Positions 9,523 to 18,550 of a stretch of 64,000 nucleotides of DNA are shown in pieces. The stretch lies in assembly GCA_947428835.1 (NCBI GenBank), contig CANENE010000006.1, positions 1 through 64,000 of the forward strand. The letters run 5' to 3'. This DNA is from an uncultured bacterium (GTDB taxonomy: Bacteria; Cyanobacteriota; Vampirovibrionia; Gastranaerophilales; Gastranaerophilaceae). Both the position numbers and the translations under genes were made by a program. Each line of letters opens with the position of its first letter. The first letter of the stretch is position 1. Under the pieces are notes generated by a model. That model did no database searches. It saw only the letters and a list, made by a program, of their open reading frames with translations, and was not told the origin of the DNA.

Positions 9523-9909
9523 TTAGTTTTCGTACATACTGTATTCTTTGGATAGTTCAAGCCAGCTTTCGCGATTCAATGTCAACGCGTGTGACCAAAA
9601 TTTTTCTATTTTATAATTTTCTCTTTGTTCAGATGTCATTATATGAACAACAACATCGCCATAATCTAGCAAATTCCATTTATTTAGCTTTTCTATTTCT
9701 TCCCCGATTGGAATTCTTTTGAAAATATCTTTTATCTTTTTTCTCACTGTTTCAGTAAGCCCGCGCACAAGGGTATTTGATGAGCCTGTTGCAATTATAA
9801 AATAATCAGATAACGAGCAGACATTTTTTACATCTAAAATAACAATATCATCTGCTTTGCTGTCATCTAAAATCCTTGCTATTGCTGAAGCCAGTTTAGT
9901 TGTTTCCAT
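9523..9909 (-). CDS. rsfS: Ribosomal silencing factor RsfS (Iojap family)
   Basis: Binds ribosomal protein uL14 and keeps subunits apart during starvation. 128 residues covering the whole domain: ADDIVILDVKNVCSLSDYFIIATGSSNTLVRG, then WNLLDYGDVVVHIMTSEQRENYKIEKFW, the family signature. Follows the PSP1-domain gene by 15 bases and precedes ald by 24 bases on the same strand. Confidence 0.95.
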   Translation of the reverse strand: METTKLASAIARILDDSKADDIVILDVKNVCSLSDYFIIATGSSNTLVRGLTETVRKKIKDIFKRIPIGEEIEKLNKWNLLDYGDVVVHIMTSEQRENYKIEKFWSHALTLNRESWLELSKEYSMYEN

Positions 9910-9924
9910 TAAAATATTTTTTCC

Positions 9925-10839
9925 TTATATATTTCCTGTTGTAGAATTTTTATCATCTTCAAGCGATTTAATGTCGATGTTTTCGTCTTCCTGATAATTC
10001 AAATTATTTGATATATCAATATCAATATTAACTTCACCATCTATCATTTCAATATCACGCTTTTCGTATTCTTTGATTTTGCCGTCTTCTAATTTAACAT
10101 CAACTGATTTTTTAAGAAAATTAACCATAAAAACTTTTCCGATGCCATCAGGGGTCATAACACCCGAACCTACAGGAGGAAGTGATTTTGCAGCATCGAT
10201 GTAGTTTTTGTATTCATAATTAAGACAACACAATAACCTTCCGCATCCTCCTGTGATTTTGCCCGGAGTAATCGGAATTCCCTGGTCTTTTGCAAGTTTT
10301 GTATTAACTGCCTCAAATTTCTTTAAAAATCTGCAGCAGCAATAATTTTCGCCGCAAATTCCCTGGCCTTGAAGAATGGAGGTTTCATCTCTTACGCCAA
10401 TGTGTCTCAAATCAATCCTGACTTTTTTAAATTCGCGTGTTAAATCTTTCAAAAGCTCCCTGAAATCAACTCTTTCAGGTGCTGTATAATAAAATGTGAT
10501 TTTTTTTCTGTCGAATGTGTATTTTGCTTTTGTAAATTTCATGACAAGTTTGCGATTTTTGGCAAATTCCCTGCATTTATAAAAAGCCTGAATTTCAAGT
10601 TCCTGCTGTTCTTTATAGGTTTCCATATCGTCTGGCGTCATAATGCGCACTACAGAAAAAGGTTCCGGCTGATTTTTTTCCCAAATTTTTTGTATTGAGG
10701 AATTTACAATAAATGCTCTATGGACTTCTTCGCCTTTATCCGTGCGCACAAGTATATATTGACCGTCTTTAATATTTGCATTATCAGAGACTTTTAAAGG
10801 GTGGAATTGATTTTTAATTACGCGTATTGCAAATTTCAT
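9925..10839 (-). CDS. ricT: PSP1-domain regulator, RicT/YaaT family
   Basis: In Firmicutes, RicT acts with RicA and RicF in an iron-sulfur complex affecting RNA processing and sporulation; in this lineage the role is unknown. 304 residues: PSP1 domain (about 60-150), then the cysteine clusters CGENYCCC (about 160-168) and GGCGRLLCCLNYEY (about 197-212), which fit Fe-S binding. The acidic tail after residue 265 is not part of the conserved domain. First gene of the leftward ricT-rsfS-ald-proB-proA run; the 89-base gap to the divergent GGDEF gene should hold both promoters. Confidence 0.9.
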   Translation of the reverse strand: MKFAIRVIKNQFHPLKVSDNANIKDGQYILVRTDKGEEVHRAFIVNSSIQKIWEKNQPEPFSVVRIMTPDDMETYKEQQELEIQAFYKCREFAKNRKLVMKFTKAKYTFDRKKITFYYTAPERVDFRELLKDLTREFKKVRIDLRHIGVRDETSILQGQGICGENYCCCRFLKKFEAVNTKLAKDQGIPITPGKITGGCGRLLCCLNYEYKNYIDAAKSLPPVGSGVMTPDGIGKVFMVNFLKKSVDVKLEDGKIKEYEKRDIEMIDGEVNIDIDISNNLNYQEDENIDIKSLEDDKNSTTGNI

Positions 10840-10928
10840 AAAATTATTATATCAAAAAAACACATAATATAAATTAATTTTGTTTAACATACTTTGAAAA
10901 ATTTGTCATTTTAGGTATAATAACTATT

Positions 10929-12530
10929 ATGTCATTTGAAGAAAATTTCACTTTAGAAAACCGCATAAAATACCTTGACATGATGTTTGAATTGAGCACC
11001 ATAGCAAACCAAACAGACGATATATATGGACTTTTGGAAAAATTAAAAGGTTTTATTTCTTCCCTTATTTCATCCGATAATATAACTTTTTATCTTTTAG
11101 AAGATAATAATTTTAAATGCGTTAATCAAAATAATCTTTCAAATACGGAATACTTTGAATACGACGCAACCATAACACCTTTTTGGGATGCAGTTAGTAA
11201 AACAAAGCTTACTGATATGAAAGACCATACTAATTCTATTTTTTATAAAAGCTTTCTTGAAAACCACAATCTGACAGGGATTGGCGCAACTCATCTTAAA
11301 GTATTTTTTGATGAAAAACTTCCGGTTTGTTTTTGTTTCATAAAAGAAAATTCTCAAAAGCCGATTACAAATGAAATTTATAAAAATTTAGATAAAGCAT
11401 TTGACTATATTGAACCTATAATCATCAAACTGCACAAAAAAATCAAAAAAAACGAACAAATTGCAGATTTACAAAAATCCCTGCATAATATTTCAATTCT
11501 ATATAATATTTCCCAGGCGGTTAATTTTATTGATGACCTTAAAAGACTTTTACAGGTTATCATCCAAAAAGCAATTGCAACACTTGATGCTGAAAAAGGC
11601 TCTCTGATGCTTTATGATTATGCTCAAAACGCTCTGCAGGTTAGAATTGTAAGCGGTCTTAAAGATAAAAAACTTGAAGAAAGCATAAATAATGGCGCCT
11701 ACAATTGCGCTAAAATCAAAGCAGGCGAAGGTATCGCAGGAACCGTATTTTTAGAGCGCAAACCAATTATTACAAACTTAGGTTCTGCTGATCCCAGATT
11801 CATCGTTAAAGAAGTCTTAAGCAACACCAAATCCCTTCTTTGCGTTCCTTTGGTGGCCAAAGGAGAAGTCATAGGCGTTATAAACATTACAAACAAAAAA
11901 GATGGCAAGCTCTTTAATCAAAAAGACCTTGAATTTATGACATCTTTGGCTAACCAAGCGGCTATTGCAATTGATAACGCTAAATTATACGAACTTGCAA
12001 CAAAAGATGGCATGACAAAGCTTTATATTTATCGTCATTTTTGTACATTGCTTGAAAATGAAATAAGAAGATGCAAAAGATACAAAAGAGACATGTCTCT
12101 TGTTATGCTTGATATAGACAATTTTAAAAATATAAATGATACTTATGGCCATCTTACAGGCGACACTATCTTAAAAATGCTTGCAAGCACTCTTCAAAAT
12201 TCTATTCGTACAATCGATATTGCAGCACGCTACGGAGGCGAAGAATTTATTGTAATTCTGCCTGAAACCAACAAGGATGACGCTGTTGTTATTGCAGAGC
12301 GTATCAGAAAAAATATTTCAGAAATTTCAGTTAAAGTAGGTGACGGACAAATGCTGTCTCCCACAGTTTCTGTTGGAATTGCCCAATATATTGTAGATGG
12401 AGCTGATGGTAAAGAACTGATTAATTCTGCCGATACCGCTCTTTATCATTCAAAAAGAAACGGCAAAAATACTGTTTCAATTTTCTACTATCAAGGCTGC
12501 AAAATCGCAGATGTTTCTAATTTGAATTAG
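10929..12530 (+). CDS. Diguanylate cyclase with two GAF-type domains
   Basis: Makes c-di-GMP from two GTP. 533 residues: an N-terminal GAF-like sensor (about 15-170), a short helical linker, a second clear GAF domain (about 190-350, with EKGSLMLYD, AGEGIAGTVFLERKPI and SLLCVPLVAKGEVIGVINITNK), then GGDEF (about 362-525). The active site reads RYGGEEF, an allowed variant. The RTID sequence five residues before it matches the RxxD product-inhibition site, so the enzyme is probably active and feedback-controlled. No membrane segment, so it is cytoplasmic. A related GAF-GGDEF protein lies at 49127. Confidence 0.93.
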   Translation: MSFEENFTLENRIKYLDMMFELSTIANQTDDIYGLLEKLKGFISSLISSDNITFYLLEDNNFKCVNQNNLSNTEYFEYDATITPFWDAVSKTKLTDMKDHTNSIFYKSFLENHNLTGIGATHLKVFFDEKLPVCFCFIKENSQKPITNEIYKNLDKAFDYIEPIIIKLHKKIKKNEQIADLQKSLHNISILYNISQAVNFIDDLKRLLQVIIQKAIATLDAEKGSLMLYDYAQNALQVRIVSGLKDKKLEESINNGAYNCAKIKAGEGIAGTVFLERKPIITNLGSADPRFIVKEVLSNTKSLLCVPLVAKGEVIGVINITNKKDGKLFNQKDLEFMTSLANQAAIAIDNAKLYELATKDGMTKLYIYRHFCTLLENEIRRCKRYKRDMSLVMLDIDNFKNINDTYGHLTGDTILKMLASTLQNSIRTIDIAARYGGEEFIVILPETNKDDAVVIAERIRKNISEISVKVGDGQMLSPTVSVGIAQYIVDGADGKELINSADTALYHSKRNGKNTVSIFYYQGCKIADVSNLN

Positions 12531-12614
12531 ATTTTTGATTTTTAAAAAGCGAAGTATTGTCGCAAGGCTTTATTAAGCCGCAACAAACCAAGGTCTAAAG
12601 TTTTTTAAAACTAT

Positions 12615-12821
12615 CTAACCTCCGCAAACTTTACAAGGGATGCCGCCTTTGGCTTTTGCTTTTTGTTTGTCTATTTTGATGCAATTAACTGTGCACTGTT
12701 TTGCCCATTTGCAGGTCAGTTTGTGGAATTTGCCTGTTTTTGTGTTATACATTACCATCTCGGCCATTGCAAGTGATTGCGCTAAAAACAATATTGATAT
12801 AAGTACTGAAATCTTTTTCAT
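12615..12821 (-). CDS. Small exported Cys-rich protein (Ada-like metal-binding fold likely)
   Basis: 68 residues with a clean signal peptide (1-20, MKKISVLISILFLAQSLAMA). The mature part reads NTKTGKFHKLTCKWAKQC...AKAKGGIPCKVC, the spacing seen in short Ada-type zinc-binding modules found at the ends of secreted nucleases (TGxxYHxxxC ... PCxxC). Four to five cysteines could hold a metal outside the cytoplasm. Ribosome site GGG followed by TAAAAATG on the minus strand. Function unknown. Confidence 0.72.
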   Translation of the reverse strand: MKKISVLISILFLAQSLAMAEMVMYNTKTGKFHKLTCKWAKQCTVNCIKIDKQKAKAKGGIPCKVCGG

Positions 12822-12916
12822 TTTTACCCTTCAATTCAAACAGCTATTGCTTTATAATAGCATAATTTTTGCAAATTATATTGATAAAGAATATAATTAA
12901 GAAAAAAGGAAATATT

Positions 12917-14071
12917 TTGGAAAATAGAATTTTAAAATGGCAAAAAGACGGTTTAATCACAGAAGATGCTTCAAGGCAGATGCTTGCTGAAATTAAAGAA
13001 GAAAAAATTAAGCTGAGAAAAACAAGAATTAATATTACAATCTATACAATTGCTGCAATCCTTTTAGGGCTTGGTGTTATAACATTTATAAGTGCAAATG
13101 ATTGGATATTGGAGCTTTTAAATTCAAATAGATTCTTAAAAATTATTTTAATGTCTTTAGTTACCTTCGCTTCTTTTATGGGTGGAGTCAAACTTAAAGA
13201 AGAAAATAAAAAATTTCCTAAGCTTGCAAATGCTCTGATTGTGCTTTCTTCGATATTAATTGGTGCAACATATAGCGTTATAGGGCAGATTTATAATATT
13301 AATGCCAATAGCTCGCTACTAATGTTTATTTGGCTTTTGAGTATTTTACCTTTAGCATATATATTTAAAAGTTATGCAATTAATGTTCTTTCAATAATAT
13401 TGATGATTTTAACTATTATATTTTTCTATGGGGAATTGTCGCTGGATAAGTTTTTGGTTTGGACTATTTTTATTCCTGTGATGTGCGGGTCATTGCTTTA
13501 TACGGTTGCAAATATACCGGTTGTATTGAATAAATATAATGATTTTTCGCTATGCTATAAAATCGTCGGTTCTGTTGCGATTTATTTTACGCTTATTGTA
13601 TTAACCTGCAGTGTCGAAAAATCATATCAGATGCTATCTTTTTATTATTTAGCGCCGGTTTTGGCGGTTATTGTTCTAAATGTATTGAATTATGCATTTA
13701 AAAAAGATGGCAAAGAAAACGACCTTCTTTATAAAGAAAGTTTTGCAGGCATTATATTGCTTTCATTTATGCTTGCTGCGCTTTTAGCACCTGTTATAAA
13801 CAGCTCTTTTGTGATTTTCTTAGCTAATGTTGCAATTATTGTGCTTGTGGCATTTGGGTTTAATTACGGGTATAAATTTGAAAACGAAAATATCATAAGT
13901 GTGGCAAATTGGATGTTGACTATTTATGTAGCTGTAAATTATTGTCGCTGGGGCTGGAATTATATGAATAAATCATTGTTTTTTATTTTTGGAGGAGTGG
14001 TGCTTTTAGTACTTGGAATGTATTTGGAAAAGAAGAAAAAAGCTCTTGCTGGTTTGGGAAAGGAAGGCTAG
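12917..14071 (+). CDS. DUF2157 multi-pass membrane protein
   Basis: Starts best at TTG 12917: AAAAGGA lies six bases upstream, and the protein then begins with the usual DUF2157 opening (ENRILKWQKDGLITEDASRQML). The upstream ATG at 12869 has no ribosome site. After a cytoplasmic helical start there are about ten hydrophobic segments. The family is an inner-membrane protein of unknown role. It is followed two bases later by a GDYXXLXY-domain gene, a pairing found in many bacteria. Confidence 0.87.
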   Translation: MENRILKWQKDGLITEDASRQMLAEIKEEKIKLRKTRINITIYTIAAILLGLGVITFISANDWILELLNSNRFLKIILMSLVTFASFMGGVKLKEENKKFPKLANALIVLSSILIGATYSVIGQIYNINANSSLLMFIWLLSILPLAYIFKSYAINVLSIILMILTIIFFYGELSLDKFLVWTIFIPVMCGSLLYTVANIPVVLNKYNDFSLCYKIVGSVAIYFTLIVLTCSVEKSYQMLSFYYLAPVLAVIVLNVLNYAFKKDGKENDLLYKESFAGIILLSFMLAALLAPVINSSFVIFLANVAIIVLVAFGFNYGYKFENENIISVANWMLTIYVAVNYCRWGWNYMNKSLFFIFGGVVLLVLGMYLEKKKKALAGLGKEG

Positions 14072-14073
14072 AT

Positions 14074-14592
14074 TTGAAAGAAAATATGGAAAAATCAGCA
14101 AAAATTATAGTTATTTTTTGGTTTTTGATAATTGCGCTTTTCACAATTTCGCAAGAAATTATTTTGCAGAAAGGAAGAGAAGTTTTATTAAAGACAGTGC
14201 CTGTTGATCCAAGGGATATTACAAGAGGAGAATATGTTAATTTGAGCTATGAAATTTCTCGCTTGCCAAGCTACAAGGAAAATTTTCATTATAATGATAC
14301 GGTGTATGCTAAATTAGATGTTGATAGCAAAAATATTGCAAGCGTTTCAAAATTTGAACAAACAAAGCCACAGCTTGGAAACCTTTTTATAAAAGGAAAG
14401 GTGACAAGATGCAACGGTTTTAGCACAAGCACTAAAGATAAATGTATAAAATTTGGGATAGAAAGCTATTTTGTAAAAGAAGGCGAAGCTAGGAAGCTTG
14501 AATATGCCCTTCAAAATAAAGATTGGGGATACGCAAGAGTTGTTATAGATAAAAACGGTAATGCTGTTTTAATAGGGGTGGAAGGAAGGTAG
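14074..14592 (+). CDS. GDYXXLXY-domain membrane-anchored protein
   Basis: 172 residues with one membrane segment (about 9-27) and then the motif DPRDITRGEYVNLSYE (about 46-61), which is the GDYXXLXY signature with E for D. The family is the normal partner of DUF2157 proteins; its biochemical role is not known. TTG at 14074 is chosen over ATG 14086 because AAAGGAAGG at 14059-14067 is correctly spaced for the TTG. Translation is likely coupled to the DUF2157 gene. Confidence 0.85.
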   Translation: MKENMEKSAKIIVIFWFLIIALFTISQEIILQKGREVLLKTVPVDPRDITRGEYVNLSYEISRLPSYKENFHYNDTVYAKLDVDSKNIASVSKFEQTKPQLGNLFIKGKVTRCNGFSTSTKDKCIKFGIESYFVKEGEARKLEYALQNKDWGYARVVIDKNGNAVLIGVEGR

Positions 14593-14696
14593 TTTTCGTT
14601 AATACAAATTGTAACAACTGTATTAATATATCAAGATAAAAGGCAAAAAAATTAATGTTTTTATTTTTTATATTTATGTATAGGTAAAGGAATTTT

Positions 14697-15719
14697 GTGT
14701 CAGATATTCAACCGATAAATAATCAAAATAAAGCTAATTTGTTAGCTTCAAATAATCTTATAGTTAAAGATAAAGTTATTGGTAATTATGTAAATAATGG
14801 TGCCGTTGATAATAAAGCAGTCAAAGACGGCGATACTGTTACTATTCCTTTATTAAATAAAGAAGTTAAAAAACGAACGGCTGTCATTGTTGCAGGACTT
14901 GCAGCTATCGGTACAGCAGCTATTGGTGCTTTTGCAATAATTAAACATGCAAAAACTCCAAAAAAGCTTGATGATTCTCTAGAAAAAACAGTAAAAGAAG
15001 GGTTAAATGCGCTTTCCAACAGTATAAAAAAATTGGATAATGAAGCAAATGAAGCATCAAAACGAGCAGAAAATCTGTGGAGAAATAATATAGAAGCATA
15101 CAATAAAGGTACAGAAACAAGAACAGACGGTACATTAATTAGAGAAATTACACATTTTGGCGATGAAATGCTTGAATATGCTCAAGATGGAAAAACTGTT
15201 ACCAGAAAAACAACATTATTATTGGGTAACCCTGGTGAAATTGAAGAATATGTAGGAACCGATAGAAAAAATATTCTTGAAATGGACATGGCTGCACCAA
15301 GAGCATATACCGAATACGAAAAATTACAAGATGGCACTTGGAAGCCAATTAAAGTAACTGAATTCTATCCAAAAAAACGCTTATTATATTCAAAATTTAA
15401 AGAAAATGCCGATTTTGATTTTTCTTTGTCTGAAAATCTTGCTACTTACTGGCAAGATAGCAGCAAAGAAGTAATGAAAAAACTTGATTATAAGCCAAGT
15501 TTTTATTATACCGATATAGAAATACCTGCACAATACCAAAGCAAAAGTGGCTTTATGGTTTCTGATTATATTAGTGATTCAAAAATAGAACCATTTGCTT
15601 CCTTTATTGAAGATGGAAAAATTAATACCACTAGAGAATTTTTAAAACGATTTAATATTGACCAGTATGAATCAAGCAGTCGAAAAGCATTGGATATAAT
15701 ACGCTCATTTAGATTATAA
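14697..15719 (+). CDS. Single-pass membrane protein, lineage-type unknown
   Basis: 340 residues from a GTG start with AAAGGA upstream. A polar Asn/Lys-rich N terminus (1-58) is followed by a membrane segment (about 59-82, TAVIVAGLAAIGTAAIGAFAII), a short coiled coil (about 95-135), and an extracytoplasmic or cytoplasmic beta-rich part with repeated tyrosine-rich strands (GDEMLEYAQDGKTVTRKTT, then EYEKLQDGTWKPIKVTEFYP), which looks like a text-repeat antitoxin-type or MORN-like strand pattern. It resembles the protein at 4591-5787 in plan. No catalytic motif seen. Confidence 0.75.
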   Translation: MSDIQPINNQNKANLLASNNLIVKDKVIGNYVNNGAVDNKAVKDGDTVTIPLLNKEVKKRTAVIVAGLAAIGTAAIGAFAIIKHAKTPKKLDDSLEKTVKEGLNALSNSIKKLDNEANEASKRAENLWRNNIEAYNKGTETRTDGTLIREITHFGDEMLEYAQDGKTVTRKTTLLLGNPGEIEEYVGTDRKNILEMDMAAPRAYTEYEKLQDGTWKPIKVTEFYPKKRLLYSKFKENADFDFSLSENLATYWQDSSKEVMKKLDYKPSFYYTDIEIPAQYQSKSGFMVSDYISDSKIEPFASFIEDGKINTTREFLKRFNIDQYESSSRKALDIIRSFRL

Positions 15720-16080
15720 GATGATATTGTAATAAAATACAAATATTATCATATAAAAAGATTTTAATAAATTAAAATTTATTTAATTAAACTAATTTTT
15801 CAGCATATTAAGTATTTCAAAAATTTTATTTTCGTCATTAATTATAATTGCGCAGCAACTATTTGTTTTATGGAAATAAAATTTTTGCACGCTTTTTGAT
15901 AAATTTTGTACTACGTTATTTCTGATGATAGAATACCAAAGAAGGCTTATAAGATATTAATTGATTTTTGATATTACAATATATATTTGTTACTTTTTCA
16001 TTTGTGTTTGACAAGTGGAGAATAAATGATTTACCAAGCTTTCACTTCACATATGTTATTATCAAAATAAAATCAAATAA
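15720..16080. other. Gap without a confident gene
   Basis: AT-rich DNA. On the minus strand, about 15797-15957 is open for some 54 codons and reads like protein near its end (NSCCAIIINDENKIFEILNML), but it has no start codon and a stop just upstream. It may be a gene remnant or chance. Nothing else seen. Confidence 0.35.
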
Positions 16081-16478
16081 TGGAGATGGCGAGAGTCGAA
16101 CTCGCGTCCGAAATGATATCAAAAGAACCTCTACATTCATAGGCACTTTTGTCTTGGATTATGACCGGAAAATTGCCGCAACCAATCAAAACCCAAAGTT
16201 AATTTTAAAGACTAACAACTTCATCTGACTATTGCTTGACGCGCATCATCAGATGAAAACGCGCGCTGTACTTGCATAATTGACCTCATCAGCCGGCAAG
16301 TTGGGCTAACGAAGTGGTTGACCTGCGTCTTACGCAGCAGCTCTCATAGAGAAAGCTTCTCTAGCGTCAACGATTTTGCCATTATTAGCGTTTATTTTTT
16401 TGAAAAGTTTAACAAGTTATTCAGCTTGAAATGCAGCCCTTGTGATAAGCTTCACCCCGTCGAAACCATTTCATCCCC
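16081..16478 (-). ncRNA. ssrA: Transfer-messenger RNA (tmRNA)
   Basis: Rescues stalled ribosomes. The 5' end reads GGGGATGAAATGGTTTCGAC (from 16478 leftward), and the 3' end carries the tRNA-like GGACGCGAGTTCGACTCTCG arm and CATCTCCA ending at 16081. GGGGATG and CATCTCC pair as the acceptor stem. CCA is not encoded. The resume codon GCT is at 16389-16387 and the stop TAA at 16332-16330, giving the 19-residue tag ANNGKIVDAREAFSMRAAA. ANN at the start is the cyanobacterial pattern; AAA at the end fits a ClpXP-type degradation signal. Length 398, one piece, not permuted. Confidence 0.96.
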
Positions 16479-16505
16479 ATATTTAATTTTCAAAGAACTT
16501 TTAAT

Positions 16506-16533
16506 ATTATAACATAGCGATTTTATTCAGCAA
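16506..16533 (-). promoter_or_regulatory. Likely ssrA promoter
   Basis: On the minus strand TTGCTG (16533-16528), 16-base spacer, TATAAT (16511-16506). A start near 16499 would leave about 20 bases of leader before the mature tmRNA end. The -35 overlaps the end of the LysM gene. Confidence 0.6.
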
Positions 16534-17392
16534 GCAGATTGCGCATCATTTTTTCGATAGGAGTTGTGTCTATTTCATCTAAATGAAGTTGGGATGAAAT
16601 ATATTCAGGGTATCCTGTCACATCATCAAGATGAATTGTACCTCGGTCTTTATCTTTAGCACCACTATAGGTATCTACAAGTTGATAATATGCTTGAAAT
16701 TCTGTTTCATCAAGGAAGCCGTCATCATTTCCCATAGCTTCATCAATTACATTGAACACAGCTTGTGCTTCAAGGTAAACATCAGTCAGCATTTGAACAG
16801 CTTCATCTTTGCTATATAGTCCCGATTTAACGAATTCTTTCATATCATGAAGTGCCCCTTGGCTTGCAAGTTCGTCTGAAATATATTCTTTGAAACTTAC
16901 AAGATTATCTCCGTTGCCGTCCTTTTGCGCAACTTCGCCTTTACCAAGTTTTAAGGTTTGCTCATCATATTCTTTATCATTGGAAGCATCTTTGCCTTCC
17001 ATGAAATCAAAAGTCTCTCCGATTTTGTCGGTCAGGATTTCATACGTTTTAAAGGCATCTTGCCCTTCTTTATCATAATCCCCCTGTGCGAATTTTTTCA
17101 TGTTAATTGCGTGTTTCTTTTGCCAATTATTAAATTCGCTAAAAACATCCCCATTATCTTTGGCAGATTGTTCTTTTTTGTCTTTGCTGTTATTTTGTTT
17201 TTCAAAAATGCTTGAACTATCAGGAAGAGTAAGTTTGCTTCCGGCATTTATTTTATTCGGATCATCTAAACCGTTAGCTTCAGCAATCTTGTTTACTGCT
17301 TTTTGAATATCGGCATTTGACATATCTTTTCCGTATTGTGCTTTTGCAATATTCCAAAGATTGTCACCTGTATTAATTGTATAATCGCCCAT
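16523..17392 (-). CDS. LysM-domain protein with EF-hand-like calcium loops
   Basis: 289 residues. The N-terminal LysM domain (about 3-56, YTINTGDNLWNIAKAQYG ... INAGSKLTLP) binds peptidoglycan-type glycans. After a low-complexity linker there is a helical part with three acidic loops: KDGNGDNLVSFKEY (about 155), GNDDGFLDETEF (about 220), and DKDRGTIHLDD (about 247). These look like EF-hand loops, complete or nearly so. No signal peptide is visible, so export would need another route. Function unknown; a wall-associated calcium-responsive role is speculation. Confidence 0.8.
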   Translation of the reverse strand: MGDYTINTGDNLWNIAKAQYGKDMSNADIQKAVNKIAEANGLDDPNKINAGSKLTLPDSSSIFEKQNNSKDKKEQSAKDNGDVFSEFNNWQKKHAINMKKFAQGDYDKEGQDAFKTYEILTDKIGETFDFMEGKDASNDKEYDEQTLKLGKGEVAQKDGNGDNLVSFKEYISDELASQGALHDMKEFVKSGLYSKDEAVQMLTDVYLEAQAVFNVIDEAMGNDDGFLDETEFQAYYQLVDTYSGAKDKDRGTIHLDDVTGYPEYISSQLHLDEIDTTPIEKMMRNLLAE

Positions 17393-17578
17393 TTTTTTCT
17401 CTTGATTTTTATCTACTTTGTATATACTTAATAAACAAATTTTCTATATTTAAATTGCTAAAAAATATAATTATTCTTAATATTTTGTTACAAATAAAAA
17501 TTATTCGAAGATTGCCAAAAAGACCAATTAATGTTTTTTAATCAAGCAAATATACTTTAAATACAAAGGAGAACAAGG

Positions 17579-17881
17579 ATGTTTGTAGAATTAAATGACA
17601 ATAATTTTAAAAATGAAACAAAACAAGGTTTAAAGCTTGTAGATTTTTATACAACCTGGTGCAAATACTGCAATAATCAGCAAAAGGTCTTAGAAGAGCT
17701 AAGTGATAATGGTTTTTGGATAGGAAAATTAGACTGCGACAAACATGCCCAAATTGCACAAGAATATGGTGTAAGCGGCTTTCCAAGTTTTATACTTTTT
17801 AAAAACGGCCAAATAGCAGCTCAATTTGCGGGTTATCATACAAAAAACCAGCTTTTGGATAAACTTATATCATATGTATGA
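17579..17881 (+). CDS. Thioredoxin-fold protein with WCKYC active site
   Basis: 100 residues, full thioredoxin fold: VDFYTTWCKYCNNQQKVLEEL (about 22-42), then GVSGFPSFILFKNG with the cis-proline. The classic WCGPC is replaced by WCKYC, which should alter redox potential and partner choice. No signal peptide, so cytoplasmic. ATG 17579 has AAAGGAGAACA upstream. It stands alone between divergent and unrelated genes. Confidence 0.92.
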   Translation: MFVELNDNNFKNETKQGLKLVDFYTTWCKYCNNQQKVLEELSDNGFWIGKLDCDKHAQIAQEYGVSGFPSFILFKNGQIAAQFAGYHTKNQLLDKLISYV

Positions 17882-17987
17882 TTTTTATTTCCCTTTGTAA
17901 AAAAAAAGTGCTATAATACTTAAGAAACTAGCAAATTTTATTGTGTTTTTGTTTTATATAATTGTGTTGTAAGGAGATATAAACCTA

Positions 17988-18197
17988 ATGATTTCGTCTG
18001 TTCAAAGCCAAGCATTATCTTTTGGTGTGTCTAATCCCCATGCTCTTTCTGCAAGGGAATCTTATGATAAAAAAATTGAAGCTAACGACAAAATCGCAGC
18101 AAGTGCAAAACCCTTTAATGCCGCAACTAATTCTGCACCTGTAGTTCCTATCTCACTTCAAGGTAACACAGGAAACAATCTTGATATTATCGCATAA
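17988..18197 (+). CDS. Small protein with N-terminal LSFG motif, unknown
   Basis: 69 residues with an excellent ribosome site (AAGGAGATATAAACCTA before ATG). The N terminus MISSVQSQALSFG fits the short F-x-G type start seen in other unknown proteins of this window (36053, 63454, 19273, 53318). The rest is Ala/Asn/Ser-rich and probably disordered. Function unknown. Confidence 0.72.
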   Translation: MISSVQSQALSFGVSNPHALSARESYDKKIEANDKIAASAKPFNAATNSAPVVPISLQGNTGNNLDIIA

Positions 18198-18210
18198 ATA
18201 ACAAAATCAG

Positions 18211-18432
18211 TTATTTTATACGTTTCAAAATATAGTCATCTAAAAGCTTGTATTCCTTTAGAAGTTCTTCTGTGTCCTTTTTTAGTCTGGTTCCTTTGTA
18301 TCCAAGCGTTCTAAGGACTTGCAGGAGTTTTCTTGAATTTATCTTATATTCTCTTCTTCGAAAGAATACAGCTATGTGCTTTGATGTTGCTTGTTTATCT
18401 GTCTTGCTTTGATTGTCTACACGTACTTTCAT
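18211..18432 (-). CDS. Small basic protein, unknown
   Basis: 73 residues, strongly basic, with helical stretches (SRKLLQVLRTLGYKGTRLKKDTEELLKEYKLLDDYILKRI). Could bind nucleic acid. No strong ribosome site upstream of the ATG, so it is less certain than its neighbours. Its stop is 13 bases from that of the convergent small gene. Confidence 0.5.
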   Translation of the reverse strand: MKVRVDNQSKTDKQATSKHIAVFFRRREYKINSRKLLQVLRTLGYKGTRLKKDTEELLKEYKLLDDYILKRIK

Positions 18433-18550
18433 ATGGCAAATATGATTTTAAACTACAATTCAAATTTTTATAAAAATTGTAATACATATAAATTTTATTG
18501 TCAATAATAATAGTAAATAACTATCTATGTTTTTTGTAATTTAAATTTGT

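Noticed and set aside
14593-14640. Hairpin TTAATACA...TGTATTAA after the GDYXXLXY gene
   Set aside because: Weak AT stem with a long loop and no T run; not enough for a terminator call.
15797-15957. Protein-like open stretch on the minus strand before ssrA
   Set aside because: No start codon and a stop immediately upstream; about 54 codons can occur by chance in AT-rich DNA.
15968-16512. Plus-strand open frames over the ssrA locus
   Set aside because: They are antisense to a clear tmRNA.
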